Shown: positions 1-5,352, counted from the stretch's first letter. The stretch: DNA of 10,323 nt from Veillonellaceae bacterium UBA5809 (GCA_002417965.1 DIDD01000027.1:1-10323); one strand, 5' to 3'. A program made the numbers and translations. The notes: generated by a model not told the origin, from the sequence alone.

Positions 1-200
1 GCCATTTCATAACGGGTCATATTCTGCTGTCCCTTAAATGTGCCGTCCGGATAGCCTTCCACGACTCCCTGTTCTGACAGGGATGTCACTGCCTGGTAAG
101 CCCAGTCGCCGGCAGATACATCGGAAAACGGATTCGCTGCATAAGCAGAGACTCCGCAGGTAAGGGCAGCCGCAGCCGCCATGGCAAGAATTTTCTTCAT
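1..200 (-). CDS. S-layer-homology (SLH) outer-membrane protein, OmpM-like, N-terminal part only
   Basis: Only the first 66 codons are in the window; the gene runs off the left edge. The product starts with a classical signal peptide (MKK, an Ala/Leu-rich core, then AYA before the likely cleavage after about residue 21). An SLH domain follows at once from about residue 22, with the family landmarks NPFSDV, DWAYQAV, GVVEGYPDGTF and MTRYEMA. In Negativicutes this layout is typical of OmpM-type proteins, where a periplasmic SLH domain binds peptidoglycan and a C-terminal beta-barrel sits in the outer membrane; the barrel is not visible here, so that part is inference. The ATG start is preceded by GAGGAG at 210-215, 9 nt upstream. 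A strong promoter lies at 330-358, giving a leader of about 120 nt that contains a small ORF (218-277). A monodermic S-layer protein is the alternative. Confidence 0.85.
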   Translation of the reverse strand, partial: MKKILAMAAAAALTCGVSAYAANPFSDVSAGDWAYQAVTSLSEQGVVEGYPDGTFKGQQNMTRYEM

Positions 201-217
201 TCTCCATCACTCCTCAA

Positions 218-277
218 TTATTTTTTATTCCCGGATAGCTTTCCGTATGTTCTGCCCGGCCCGGCAGGAGTGTCCAT
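218..277 (-). CDS. Possible 19-codon leader ORF in the 5' UTR of the SLH gene
   Basis: Reading leftwards, ATG at 277-275 opens a frame encoding MDTPAGPGRTYGKLSGNKK and stops with TAA at 220-218, only 17 nt before the ATG of the SLH gene. A GGAGG at 282-286 lies 4 nt upstream of the start, which is close but usable. The ORF is wholly inside the predicted leader transcript and overlaps a GC-rich imperfect hairpin (252-267). It shows no run of a single amino acid, so classical attenuation is not suggested. It could be a translated leader peptide affecting ribosome loading on the SLH mRNA, or chance. No homologue is recognised. Confidence 0.3.
   Translation of the reverse strand: MDTPAGPGRTYGKLSGNKK
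252..267 (-). promoter_or_regulatory. GC-rich imperfect hairpin in the SLH-gene leader
   Basis: The arms CTGCC and GGCAG flank a GC-only hexamer, giving a 16-bp near-palindrome with one mismatched base pair position on each side. It is a GC island in an AT-rich leader and lies inside the candidate leader ORF. It has no U-tract, so it is not a terminator. A role in mRNA stability or translation is possible but not shown. Confidence 0.3.
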
Positions 278-329
278 GTTTCCTCCGCCGCCGTGCAGAC
301 ACACCAAAAATCTTTCCTTGAACACATCA

Positions 330-358
330 ATAGTATCATACAAAAATAAAAAAGTCAA
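330..358 (-). promoter_or_regulatory. Sigma-70-type promoter of the SLH/OmpM-like gene
   Basis: On the minus strand TTGACT (358-353) is separated by exactly 17 bp from TACTAT (335-330). A TG at 338-337 makes this an extended -10 (TGaTACTAT). The DNA directly upstream (361-480) is very AT-rich and could act as an UP element. Transcription would start near 323, leaving a leader of about 120 nt. This is the strongest-looking promoter in the window, as expected for an abundant envelope protein. Confidence 0.75.
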
Positions 359-590
359 TTTTCATCTAATCTTATCTCATAATATCATATATATTCCGAA
401 TCCGAAAATTATGTTTTCTATATTATTATATGATTTCATGGTACTAATTTGTGTTTTATATATGATTTTTTTATGTTTTCGAGGATGACAGGAAAACCGC
501 AATTATTTCAGCTCTTTTGCCTGATTATTTTTCATGTGAGCCTCATCATTTTCTATTTCATTTAATGAGAATCTGGTGTTGAATGATATG
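359..590. other. AT-rich intergenic stretch without a gene
   Basis: This is the gap between the stop of the nitrilase gene and the SLH promoter. By direct count 361-480 has 24 G/C in 120 bases (20%). It holds short AT-only inverted repeats, for example ATCATATA near 383 against TATATGAT near 428. There is no convincing GC-rich hairpin with a U-tract, so I cannot point to the terminator of the upstream operon. Reading through into the SLH gene, or factor-dependent termination, is possible. I find no credible coding sequence here. Confidence 0.6.
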
Positions 591-1376
591 TCACTGATCT
601 ATGAATGGAAAAATTTTAAAGGGACTAAATTGCAGCATATGGTCTTTCCTTCTGCAATGCGTCAGAAGCAATGCCTCAGCCCCCGCGTATGAGCTGTGCA
701 ACGATCCGTGATCTATAATCGCACTCATGGCACAGTTCATATCCATCCATGGTGTTTTCCCGGTTTGATTTGCAATGATCAGAGGCAGTCCGCTGTTCCG
801 GGAAAAGATTTTCCACACCTCCACGGGATCAGGGCAGCAGGAACTGAAAGCCCATGCCGCTGCATCAACGGCAAGTTCTGCCCCCTGCCCGGCCAGAGAA
901 ACTCCTATTTCATGCTTCCATGCATCGGCACACACCAAGGGTGCTGTCACAAATCCGTCAAGCTGTACCGGTACGGGTGCAGCTCCCGCCTGAGCCCAGT
1001 CCTCTGCACCTCCTCTGGGGATAACTGCTTTCCGGTGCCGTCCGCATAGAATTCCTTCCCGGTTAAATATCCAGAGACTGTTGAAAAGCTTTCCGCTCTC
1101 GTCCTTTTCACCTGCGCCAAGAAAAAGAGCCATCCTATACTTTCGAATACGTGACAGCAGAGGATCCAGTATCTTTTCATAAGATGTTTTTTCCAAAAAC
1201 AGATTTTTTTCATGAAAAATATTTTTTGAAAAATAATATCCCTGGAGAGCCATTTCCGGCGTCACCATCCAGTCAGCCCCATATTTGCCTGCCAATTCGG
1301 CGGCACGGCAGAGCTTCTTCATATTCTCCGGAACCGGACCCATGGAAAATTTCAGATGACATAATATGATATTCAA
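591..1376 (-). CDS. Carbon-nitrogen hydrolase (nitrilase superfamily amidase), third gene of the putative cobamide operon
   Basis: Hydrolase predicted to cut a non-peptide C-N bond; substrate unknown. Using the TTG start at 1376-1374 the product is 261 aa, the normal size for a stand-alone nitrilase-family domain. The catalytic triad is visible: Glu41 in TPEMALQGYYF, Lys116 in GRHRKAVIP and Cys149 in LVCADAWKHE. The sequence after the Cys (ADAWKHE) departs from the common C-x-D-x-R-F-P-E form, so the substrate may be unusual. The start is chosen because GGGGAG (1385-1390) lies 8 nt upstream and because the TTG overlaps the TGA stop of the preceding gene (TTGA), implying translational coupling. 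A longer in-frame ATG start at 1475 would bury 33 codons in the cbiZ-like gene and is unlikely. Context suggests a step in cobamide or amide salvage; this is inference, and a generic omega-amidase-type enzyme is the alternative. Confidence 0.85.
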   Translation of the reverse strand: MNIILCHLKFSMGPVPENMKKLCRAAELAGKYGADWMVTPEMALQGYYFSKNIFHEKNLFLEKTSYEKILDPLLSRIRKYRMALFLGAGEKDESGKLFNSLWIFNREGILCGRHRKAVIPRGGAEDWAQAGAAPVPVQLDGFVTAPLVCADAWKHEIGVSLAGQGAELAVDAAAWAFSSCCPDPVEVWKIFSRNSGLPLIIANQTGKTPWMDMNCAMSAIIDHGSLHSSYAGAEALLLTHCRRKDHMLQFSPFKIFPFIDQ

Positions 1377-2482
1377 AGTTTTATCTCCCCGGACAGTTTT
1401 TTCCGTACAGCCTGGAGGAAGAGTCCTGTCCATAAACAGATAATCTCTTCCTGTGTGCCTCCATGATTTTGGCATCCGGAAATGCCGCAGGAACCGGCTG
1501 TATCCTGCAGGATTTGTTCCGCCGCAGTTGTTAATTCTTCAGCACTGATCAATCCCCAGCGTCTTTCGTCCAACAGCCGCGAAATCAGCAGTGCTGAAAT
1601 AACCCATACAGTCTCTTTTGCAGTTTCGTCTGCACTCCTGATAAAAATCGGCTTCTCTGTCTTACAGCCGCTTTCTTTCTGCCACCGCTGCCATAAAGTT
1701 TCTTCTGTTACCCCAAACCGGCTCATTCTTCTCACACCGTGATGTTGTTTCTCCGGTGTCAGCCCTGACTGACGGGCCAGTCCCTTTTTGACCGCTTTAA
1801 TCACCGTTTTTCCAATCAGTTCTCCCAATTTGGAATGTTTGCCGGCACTCTCCATATAAATGGGACTTTCGCTGTCGCTGATAATGAAGGTCTGGTCTGT
1901 ACCTGATCCTGTGGCAGGTCCGGATGAATAGCGGCTTCTTTCCGCCAATTCCTGAATGGCTGCGGTTTTGGCTTCTGTGCAGGTAACCAGAGCTCTCGCC
2001 AATGTCCCCGGAGGCATACTGCAGCTGATATACAGCATAATGACAATGGTTCCCAGGGGCTGTGGCTTTTCAACCGGTTCATAGTATGATGCAGGATCCC
2101 CGGCTCTTCCGGCATTTGTCTCAATGCCGGCCGTAACCACAGCTGTCACAGTTAATTCTTTATAGGACATGCTTTCTATCGCTGCATTTTCCATATCTGC
2201 GGCCGTAGCCGCTCCGCTGGACCGGTCTGGATCCAGTCCAAGACGTGCTGCTGTCAGCCGCATATGCTTTTCATATGTATCCGCCAGCATCTCACAGGGC
2301 ATACCAGCCCCCTTTTTCCCGTCATGATCAAAAACAGCGGTGAGTCCGTTTTTGATGCCTCCGTTATACACTGAAGTACTCAGCACTTTTCTCTCTCCTT
2401 TGAGAAAGAGAACCAGACTCTGGTCATATCTGTATATTTTATCCCCATTCGGAAAACAGAATATTTCCTCGGCACCGCTCAT
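1373..2482 (-). CDS. cbiZ: Adenosylcobinamide amidohydrolase (CbiZ family) with a long C-terminal extension
   Basis: Predicted to hydrolyse the amide linking the aminopropanol arm to the corrin ring, turning adenosylcobinamide into adenosylcobyric acid so that it can re-enter cobamide assembly; cytoplasmic, no signal peptide. Family landmarks: LSTSVYNGGIKNG (about 34-46), VTAGIETNAGRAGDP (116-130), GTIVIMLYIS (144-153), TEAKTAA (169-175), ATGSGTD (190-196) and GKLGELIGKTV-like residues (214-226). The CbiZ domain ends near 235. The remaining roughly 130 residues (to 369) are not a fold I recognise and contain a Cys-rich patch, CGISGCQNHGG plus a nearby Cys. The gene starts with ATG at 2482-2480, overlapping the stop of the TIM-barrel gene (ATGA), and its own stop overlaps the nitrilase start, so the three are translationally coupled. 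GGGG lies 8 nt upstream. Family assignment is firm; exact substrate range (cobinamide, its phosphate or a whole cobamide) is open. Confidence 0.85.
   Translation of the reverse strand: MSGAEEIFCFPNGDKIYRYDQSLVLFLKGERKVLSTSVYNGGIKNGLTAVFDHDGKKGAGMPCEMLADTYEKHMRLTAARLGLDPDRSSGAATAADMENAAIESMSYKELTVTAVVTAGIETNAGRAGDPASYYEPVEKPQPLGTIVIMLYISCSMPPGTLARALVTCTEAKTAAIQELAERSRYSSGPATGSGTDQTFIISDSESPIYMESAGKHSKLGELIGKTVIKAVKKGLARQSGLTPEKQHHGVRRMSRFGVTEETLWQRWQKESGCKTEKPIFIRSADETAKETVWVISALLISRLLDERRWGLISAEELTTAAEQILQDTAGSCGISGCQNHGGTQEEIICLWTGLFLQAVRKKLSGEIKL
1385..1390 (-). promoter_or_regulatory. Ribosome binding site fixing the TTG start of the nitrilase gene
   Basis: GGGGAG lies inside the last codons of the CbiZ-like gene, 8 nt before TTG. 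No comparable site precedes the upstream in-frame ATG at 1475. The translation of the nitrilase fold also begins naturally here (NIILCHLKFSMG), which supports a non-ATG start. Confidence 0.65.
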
Positions 2483-3465
2483 CTCAGTTGCCCCGCTCTC
2501 ATCTGTATCTCCACAAGTTCTGCTGTATCGGAAAGATTTTTTCCCGTCAGTTCATGTACCACATAGTCAGGATGTACTGCATCAATAATGATTCCCGCCG
2601 CTGATGTGCGGAAAGGACGGTGCTGGTCAATCTTCGTAATATGATGAATCAGTTCCGTCATATTGGATAGGGATATCGGGCTGTGTCTGCACTGATTCCG
2701 ATAGTCTGCAGACAGGGAACAGCTCAAGTGAATCCCCCGAATGAGCCCTGCCAGACTGCCCATGCGCCTCAGGACTGATTTCACGAGATCCGCACCATCT
2801 GACTCACTGCCAACAGTGTTGTCTGTATTCATCAGATGCCCTGTATCCAGCATAATTCCCACATTATCCCGATGAATCAATGAAAAAAAATAAGCCGTAT
2901 CATACGGGTCCAGGAGACGCAGCCCGGGCCACCATAAATTTTCAAAAAGGACTTTCACATTTTTCGGCACCGCATCGGACGTATCATTAAATACGGCCGC
3001 CGCTTCTCTGAGCACTTGCCTGTCCGTATAGTTGAACTGAAAGGAACAGGCTTCCCTGTTGCTCGAATTCGCCACATGCCATACAACATATTCCGGATTT
3101 TCCTTCAGTGCTGTTCTTATATTCTCCCGGATAGACTTTTCCCAGGCATCAATTGTACAGCCGCCGTAATACATATCCAGCTCCTCCTTCTGGGGAAACT
3201 GTTCCTCTAAAGTTTTCTTTTTTCCTAAAAGGAAATCCATCCAGTAAGGCCAGTATTTCAAATGAACCCCTACAGTCTGATCCGCAAAAGACCGGTCATT
3301 GGATTCAGTTTTATAAATCAGCTGCTCAATCCCCTGAAGTCCCAAATACTGAATAAGATGCCCCATTTCTGTATTTGTCAGTGCCTGTTCCGGATAATAA
3401 CAATAGCTCATTATCGTTTTCATATGGATACACCATACTTTCTCCGCCAGGAGATATACCGTCAC
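2479..3465 (-). CDS. TIM-barrel hydrolase, AP-endonuclease-2/xylose-isomerase superfamily; candidate cobamide-remodelling enzyme CbiR
   Basis: A 328-aa cytoplasmic protein with superfamily metal-ligand-type positions: WHVANSSN (His130), VKVLFENLWWPG (Glu175), GIMLDTGHLMNTDN (Asp207, His210), IRGIHLS (His246), and IIIDAVHP (Asp295, His298). These fit a divalent-metal TIM barrel. It is the first gene of an operon with cbiZ. A member of this superfamily, CbiR, described from Akkermansia muciniphila, cleaves the lower-ligand nucleoside from cobamides for remodelling; the tight coupling to cbiZ makes that function likely here, but it is inferred from context. The start is taken as GTG at 3465-3463 because AGGAGAGG (3473-3480) is well placed. 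An ATG 14 codons later (3423-3421, MKTIMSYC) has only a poor ribosome site but would also give a complete barrel. A sugar-phosphate isomerase/epimerase is the alternative. Confidence 0.7.
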   Translation of the reverse strand: MTVYLLAEKVWCIHMKTIMSYCYYPEQALTNTEMGHLIQYLGLQGIEQLIYKTESNDRSFADQTVGVHLKYWPYWMDFLLGKKKTLEEQFPQKEELDMYYGGCTIDAWEKSIRENIRTALKENPEYVVWHVANSSNREACSFQFNYTDRQVLREAAAVFNDTSDAVPKNVKVLFENLWWPGLRLLDPYDTAYFFSLIHRDNVGIMLDTGHLMNTDNTVGSESDGADLVKSVLRRMGSLAGLIRGIHLSCSLSADYRNQCRHSPISLSNMTELIHHITKIDQHRPFRTSAAGIIIDAVHPDYVVHELTGKNLSDTAELVEIQMRAGQLR

Positions 3466-3472
3466 TTTTTTG

Positions 3473-3480
3473 CCTCTCCT
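3473..3480 (-). promoter_or_regulatory. Ribosome binding site supporting the GTG start of the CbiR-like gene
   Basis: AGGAGAGG on the minus strand ends 7 nt before GTG. The competing ATG at 3423 has only a GGAG 14 nt upstream. This favours the longer product, though family alignment could overrule it. Confidence 0.5.
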
Positions 3481-3565
3481 GCCATCATGTCAGGATAAGA
3501 ACCGGATATCTCTCAAAATTTCAATTTTTATCATCATATTTCTGAAATTGATACTCAAATATAAG

Positions 3566-3594
3566 TACAGCATATCATCTCTGTCACATGCATG
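3566..3594 (-). promoter_or_regulatory. Weak candidate promoter of the cobamide operon
   Basis: In the 237-nt gap upstream of the CbiR-like gene, the best match I find is TTGCAT, about 17 bp, then TATGCT preceded by TG (extended -10 type, TGaTATGCT). The -35 is poor. The gap also has 7-bp arms AATTTCA and TGAAATT separated by about 20 nt. I looked here for the conserved core of a cobalamin riboswitch and did not see it. Confidence 0.25.
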
Positions 3595-3645
3595 CAATGA
3601 AAATCTTTCTCATTCAGAGAGCAAAATGACAGCACCCAAAATATG

Positions 3646-3682
3646 AAAAAAGTTCACCCATTCCAAAAGGGGTGAACTTTTT
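3646..3682 (-). terminator. Rho-independent terminator of the DUF3298 gene
   Basis: GTTCACCC (3652-3659) and GGGTGAAC (3670-3677) form an 8-bp GC-containing stem with a 10-nt loop. A6 (3646-3651) and T5 (3678-3682) flank it, lengthening the stem and supplying a U-tract in either direction. It lies about 20 nt after the stop codon of the gene at 3703-4353, so the minus direction is the relevant one. Confidence 0.9.
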
Positions 3683-3702
3683 AATTAAGATGCAATGAAT
3701 GA

Positions 3703-4353
3703 TTATGCTTTAACATTCTCTTCTTTTAAAACGACATATACCGGGCGCGCCATTCCTTCAAATACATAAGGATTATAAATCAGGCAGACTTCCCCTTTCT
3801 GGGTGAGGATGAAGTCACTGCTCACAGTCTTTACAGCATCTCCCTGTTTAAAATAAAACAGACTGTGCTCTCCTTCTGCATCATAGGCTTTAAAAGGCCC
3901 CTGTGCCAGCTTCTGCTGAATCTGGGAAGCTGTAGGAATCTGTTTCAATACATCCCCCAATGCAAGGCGGTCTCCCGTTATTTTATTGTAAACCAGTCCC
4001 ATATCTTTATATTCCATCAAGGAAGAACCTTGACGTACCCAATAAGTATGCATAATAATAGATACTTTCTGTGCATCCGAATACGTCACTTTATAGGTGA
4101 CATGAAGCGCCTGCAGTCTGCCGGCTGCATAATCCGCCTGCATCGGTGCCAGTTGTCTCTGGATATCTTCATTCATCTTCTGTGTAGCATTTTGTGTTTC
4201 CGCATATAATTTCGGATAAGAAAGCTGCATCTGTCCCTGTTCCACAACAGCAGCCTGTACATTCAGTCCCGCCGCTTCTGACATCTGTCCCGCCGGCATC
4301 ACAGCCAGGATTCCTGCGGCCGCCGCATAGATCATCCATGTTCTCTTTTTCAT
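3703..4353 (-). CDS. Exported DUF3298/RsiV-like protein
   Basis: A 216-aa protein with an N-terminal signal peptide (MKKR, then an Ala/Ile-rich core, probable cleavage near SEA-AG at about residue 27), so it is expected outside the cytoplasmic membrane. Residues about 30-75 (LSYPKLY, KMNEDIQRQL) resemble the PdaC/DUF4163 N-terminal part. Residues about 105-205 resemble DUF3298, as in the anti-sigma factor RsiV and the deacetylase PdaC: SLMEYKDMGLVYNKITGDRLALGDVL, then FYFKQG, SDFILTQKGEVCLIYNPYVF. No catalytic domain and no cytoplasmic anti-sigma segment is present, so it looks like the extracytoplasmic domain alone. ATG is preceded by AGGGG 9 nt upstream. It is a single-gene unit with its own promoter (4407-4436) and terminator. 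Function unknown; envelope binding or lysozyme-type ligand binding is conceivable. Confidence 0.75.
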   Translation of the reverse strand: MKKRTWMIYAAAAGILAVMPAGQMSEAAGLNVQAAVVEQGQMQLSYPKLYAETQNATQKMNEDIQRQLAPMQADYAAGRLQALHVTYKVTYSDAQKVSIIMHTYWVRQGSSLMEYKDMGLVYNKITGDRLALGDVLKQIPTASQIQQKLAQGPFKAYDAEGEHSLFYFKQGDAVKTVSSDFILTQKGEVCLIYNPYVFEGMARPVYVVLKEENVKA

Positions 4354-4406
4354 CGTTATACACCCCTTTTGGTATTTTGGAAGCGTTTCAATGCTTCTTT
4401 ATATTT

Positions 4407-4436
4407 ATTATAAAGATTTTCCAATAGTGAAGACAA
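4407..4436 (-). promoter_or_regulatory. Promoter of the DUF3298 gene
   Basis: On the minus strand TTGTCT (4436-4431) is followed after 18 bp by a perfect TATAAT (4412-4407). Transcription would start near 4400, giving a leader of about 46 nt that contains a small GAAGC/GCTTC inverted repeat (4380-4397). Confidence 0.65.
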
Positions 4437-4700
4437 TCGCCTGATCAGTCCGTATATATTCATATCAGTACAAAATGGACAAAATTTAAAATCGTCCATT
4501 TTTCCATTACTTTTATCAATACTTCTTTATGTCCGCGGTGTTTCATAAAATCTTCTATATCTTCTTATAAGATGAAAAAGGAAAACTTTTTCCCATACTG
4601 CATCCCCTGATATATGTCTTCAAACAGGCTGGTTTATACTGATAAACACTACGGGCTGTCGGAGCAGCGCTCATATAGGTCAATCCAATCTTATGAAATG
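4437..4700. other. Intergenic stretch with clustered small inverted repeats
   Basis: No credible gene. It contains three inverted repeats: AAAATGGAC/GTCCATTTT (4472-4480 and 4494-4502, perfect 9-bp arms, 13-nt AT loop); the perfect 10-bp palindrome TCTTATAAGA (4563-4572); and GAAAAAG/CTTTTTC (4574-4580 and 4586-4592). The first could be an operator upstream of the DUF3298 promoter or a weak hairpin; none is diagnostic. Confidence 0.45.
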
Positions 4701-4756
4701 TCTAAAAAAAGCTCCCAAAGCTCCCAAAGCTCCCGTCTAAGCCGGAAGCTTTTTTT
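4701..4756 (-). terminator. Terminator of the Fur-family gene, with a triplicated 3' arm
   Basis: Reading leftwards, AAAGCTTCCG (4752-4743) pairs with CGGGAGCTTT (4735-4726), one G-U pair included, around a 7-nt loop. The 3' arm GGGAGCTTT is then repeated twice more and only the last copy runs into a T7 tract. The hairpin can therefore form with any of three 3' arms. A T7 tract at 4750-4756 would also make it work on the plus strand. Confidence 0.8.
4708..4734 (+). repeat. Three perfect tandem copies of AAAGCTCCC
   Basis: Copies lie at 4708-4716, 4717-4725 and 4726-4734 with no spacer and no mismatch. They make up the 3' side of the Fur-gene terminator. Slippage during replication is the simplest origin. 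Confidence 0.95.
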
Positions 4757-4791
4757 ATATATACCAATCATTTCTCTGCCCTTATCAATTT

Positions 4792-5241
4792 TTATTTTTC
4801 CTGTATGGGTGCAGAAGGATCCTTGCCTGCCTTTCTGCAGTCATGACAATACCCGTAGATTTCAATCCGGTGTTTCGTTACATCGAAATCATATTTGTTT
4901 GACATGATCTGATCAAACTGTCCAAAAGGACAGTCATCAATAGGGAATATCCTGTTGCATCCCAGGCAAATCGCATGATGAATATGTCCGTTTCTCGGAT
5001 ATTCATAGCGGGCCATCCCATCTTCCAAAAGACTGGATTTGACCAAAATTCCCTGTTCTGCCAATGCTTCACAGTTACGGTATATAGTGGAAAGACTCAG
5101 CCGCGGGTCTTTTTCACGTATGTCAGAAAATATCTCTCCTGCCGTCCGGGGTGCTGAATGATTTAAATAATCCAGTATCAGCCGGCGTGCTTTGGTTTTT
5201 TTCAGATTCTTGCTTTTCAGCAGTTCATCAATTTCTTCCAT
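4792..5241 (-). CDS. Fur-family metal- or peroxide-responsive transcription regulator
   Basis: A 149-aa DNA-binding protein of the Fur/Zur/PerR family, full length. The N-terminal winged helix spans about residues 1-82, with the recognition-helix signature DPRLSLSTIYRNCEAL (45-60). The C-terminal dimer/metal domain has His86, His88 and His89, the structural zinc pairs Cys92-x2-Cys95 and Cys132-x2-Cys135, and the regulatory-site candidates His124 and Glu127. An extra Cys104 is present. Sequence alone does not settle iron, zinc or peroxide sensing. The start is the ATG at 5241, 9 nt after GGGGAGA (5251-5257); a GTG at 5262 lacks such a site and would place the ribosome site inside the gene. It has its own extended -10 promoter overlapped on its upstream side by a 34-bp palindrome. 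No metal-transport gene is adjacent, so its targets cannot be guessed from context. Confidence 0.9.
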   Translation of the reverse strand: MEEIDELLKSKNLKKTKARRLILDYLNHSAPRTAGEIFSDIREKDPRLSLSTIYRNCEALAEQGILVKSSLLEDGMARYEYPRNGHIHHAICLGCNRIFPIDDCPFGQFDQIMSNKYDFDVTKHRIEIYGYCHDCRKAGKDPSAPIQEK

Positions 5242-5250
5242 GATTCTGAC

Positions 5251-5257
5251 TCTCCCC
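5251..5257 (-). promoter_or_regulatory. Ribosome binding site deciding the Fur-family start
   Basis: GGGGAGA ends 9 nt before the ATG at 5241. It would lie within the coding region if the upstream GTG (5262) were used, so it argues for the shorter 149-aa product that begins MEEIDELLKSKNL, as Fur proteins usually do. Confidence 0.75.
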
Positions 5258-5307
5258 GTCACAGTCTCTGCAGGCAGCCATTCTCCCCGAAATCTGCCGT
5301 TTTTTTT

Positions 5308-5336
5308 ATTATAACATTAACAGACCTGTTCTGCAC
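5308..5336 (-). promoter_or_regulatory. Extended -10 promoter of the Fur-family gene
   Basis: A perfect TATAAT (5313-5308) preceded by TG at 5316-5315 forms TGtTATAAT. At 17-bp spacing the -35 region reads GTGCAG, a poor match, so the promoter would rely on the extended -10. The -35 region and spacer are inside the palindrome at 5318-5351. An A8 tract follows the -10 directly, so the start site probably lies in it. Confidence 0.65.
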
Positions 5337-5351
5337 AGAACAGGTCTGTTA
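5318..5351. repeat. 34-bp perfect palindrome: terminator stem and/or operator
   Basis: Arms TAACAGACCTGTTCTG (5318-5333) and its exact complement (5336-5351) are separated by only CA. It starts 2 nt after the stop codon of the Sel1-repeat gene and covers the -35/spacer region of the Fur-gene promoter. As RNA it would make a 16-bp hairpin, but no U-tract follows in either direction, unlike the other terminators in this window. It may end the kor transcript, serve as a binding site for a dimeric regulator, or do both. Confidence 0.7.
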
Positions 5352-5352
5352 T

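Noticed and set aside
1..200. Lipoprotein signal in the SLH protein (LTCG in the signal peptide)
   Set aside because: The residue before the Cys is Thr rather than Gly/Ala/Ser, and a normal signal-peptidase-I site (AYA-AN) lies just downstream.
270..488. Plus-strand ORF of 72 codons over the SLH promoter region
   Set aside because: It runs through the promoter and AT-rich gap, has a composition expected of random AT-rich DNA, has no ribosome site and resembles no protein I know.
1377..1475. N-terminal 33-codon extension of the nitrilase from an upstream ATG
   Set aside because: It lies wholly inside the CbiZ-like gene, lacks a ribosome site, and the nitrilase fold begins right after the TTG start with a good GGGGAG.
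3463..3489. Mini-ORF of 8 codons whose TGA overlaps the GTG of the CbiR-like gene
   Set aside because: It has no ribosome site of its own; the overlap is more simply explained by the Shine-Dalgarno and spacer sequence.
3466..3702. Cobalamin riboswitch
   Set aside because: The conserved core elements are not visible on the minus strand and the region is AT-rich with little paired structure.
4708..4734. Possible CRISPR-like array
   Set aside because: The repeats are 9 bp, directly adjacent, without spacers, and form part of a terminator.
4614..4907. Plus-strand ORF of 97 codons
   Set aside because: It crosses the terminator repeats and the antisense end of the Fur-family gene; its Ser-rich stretch is simply the translated AAAGCTCCC repeat.
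5242..5262. GTG start giving a 156-aa Fur-family protein
   Set aside because: The only good ribosome site (5251-5257) would then be inside the gene; the ATG at 5241 is placed correctly behind it.
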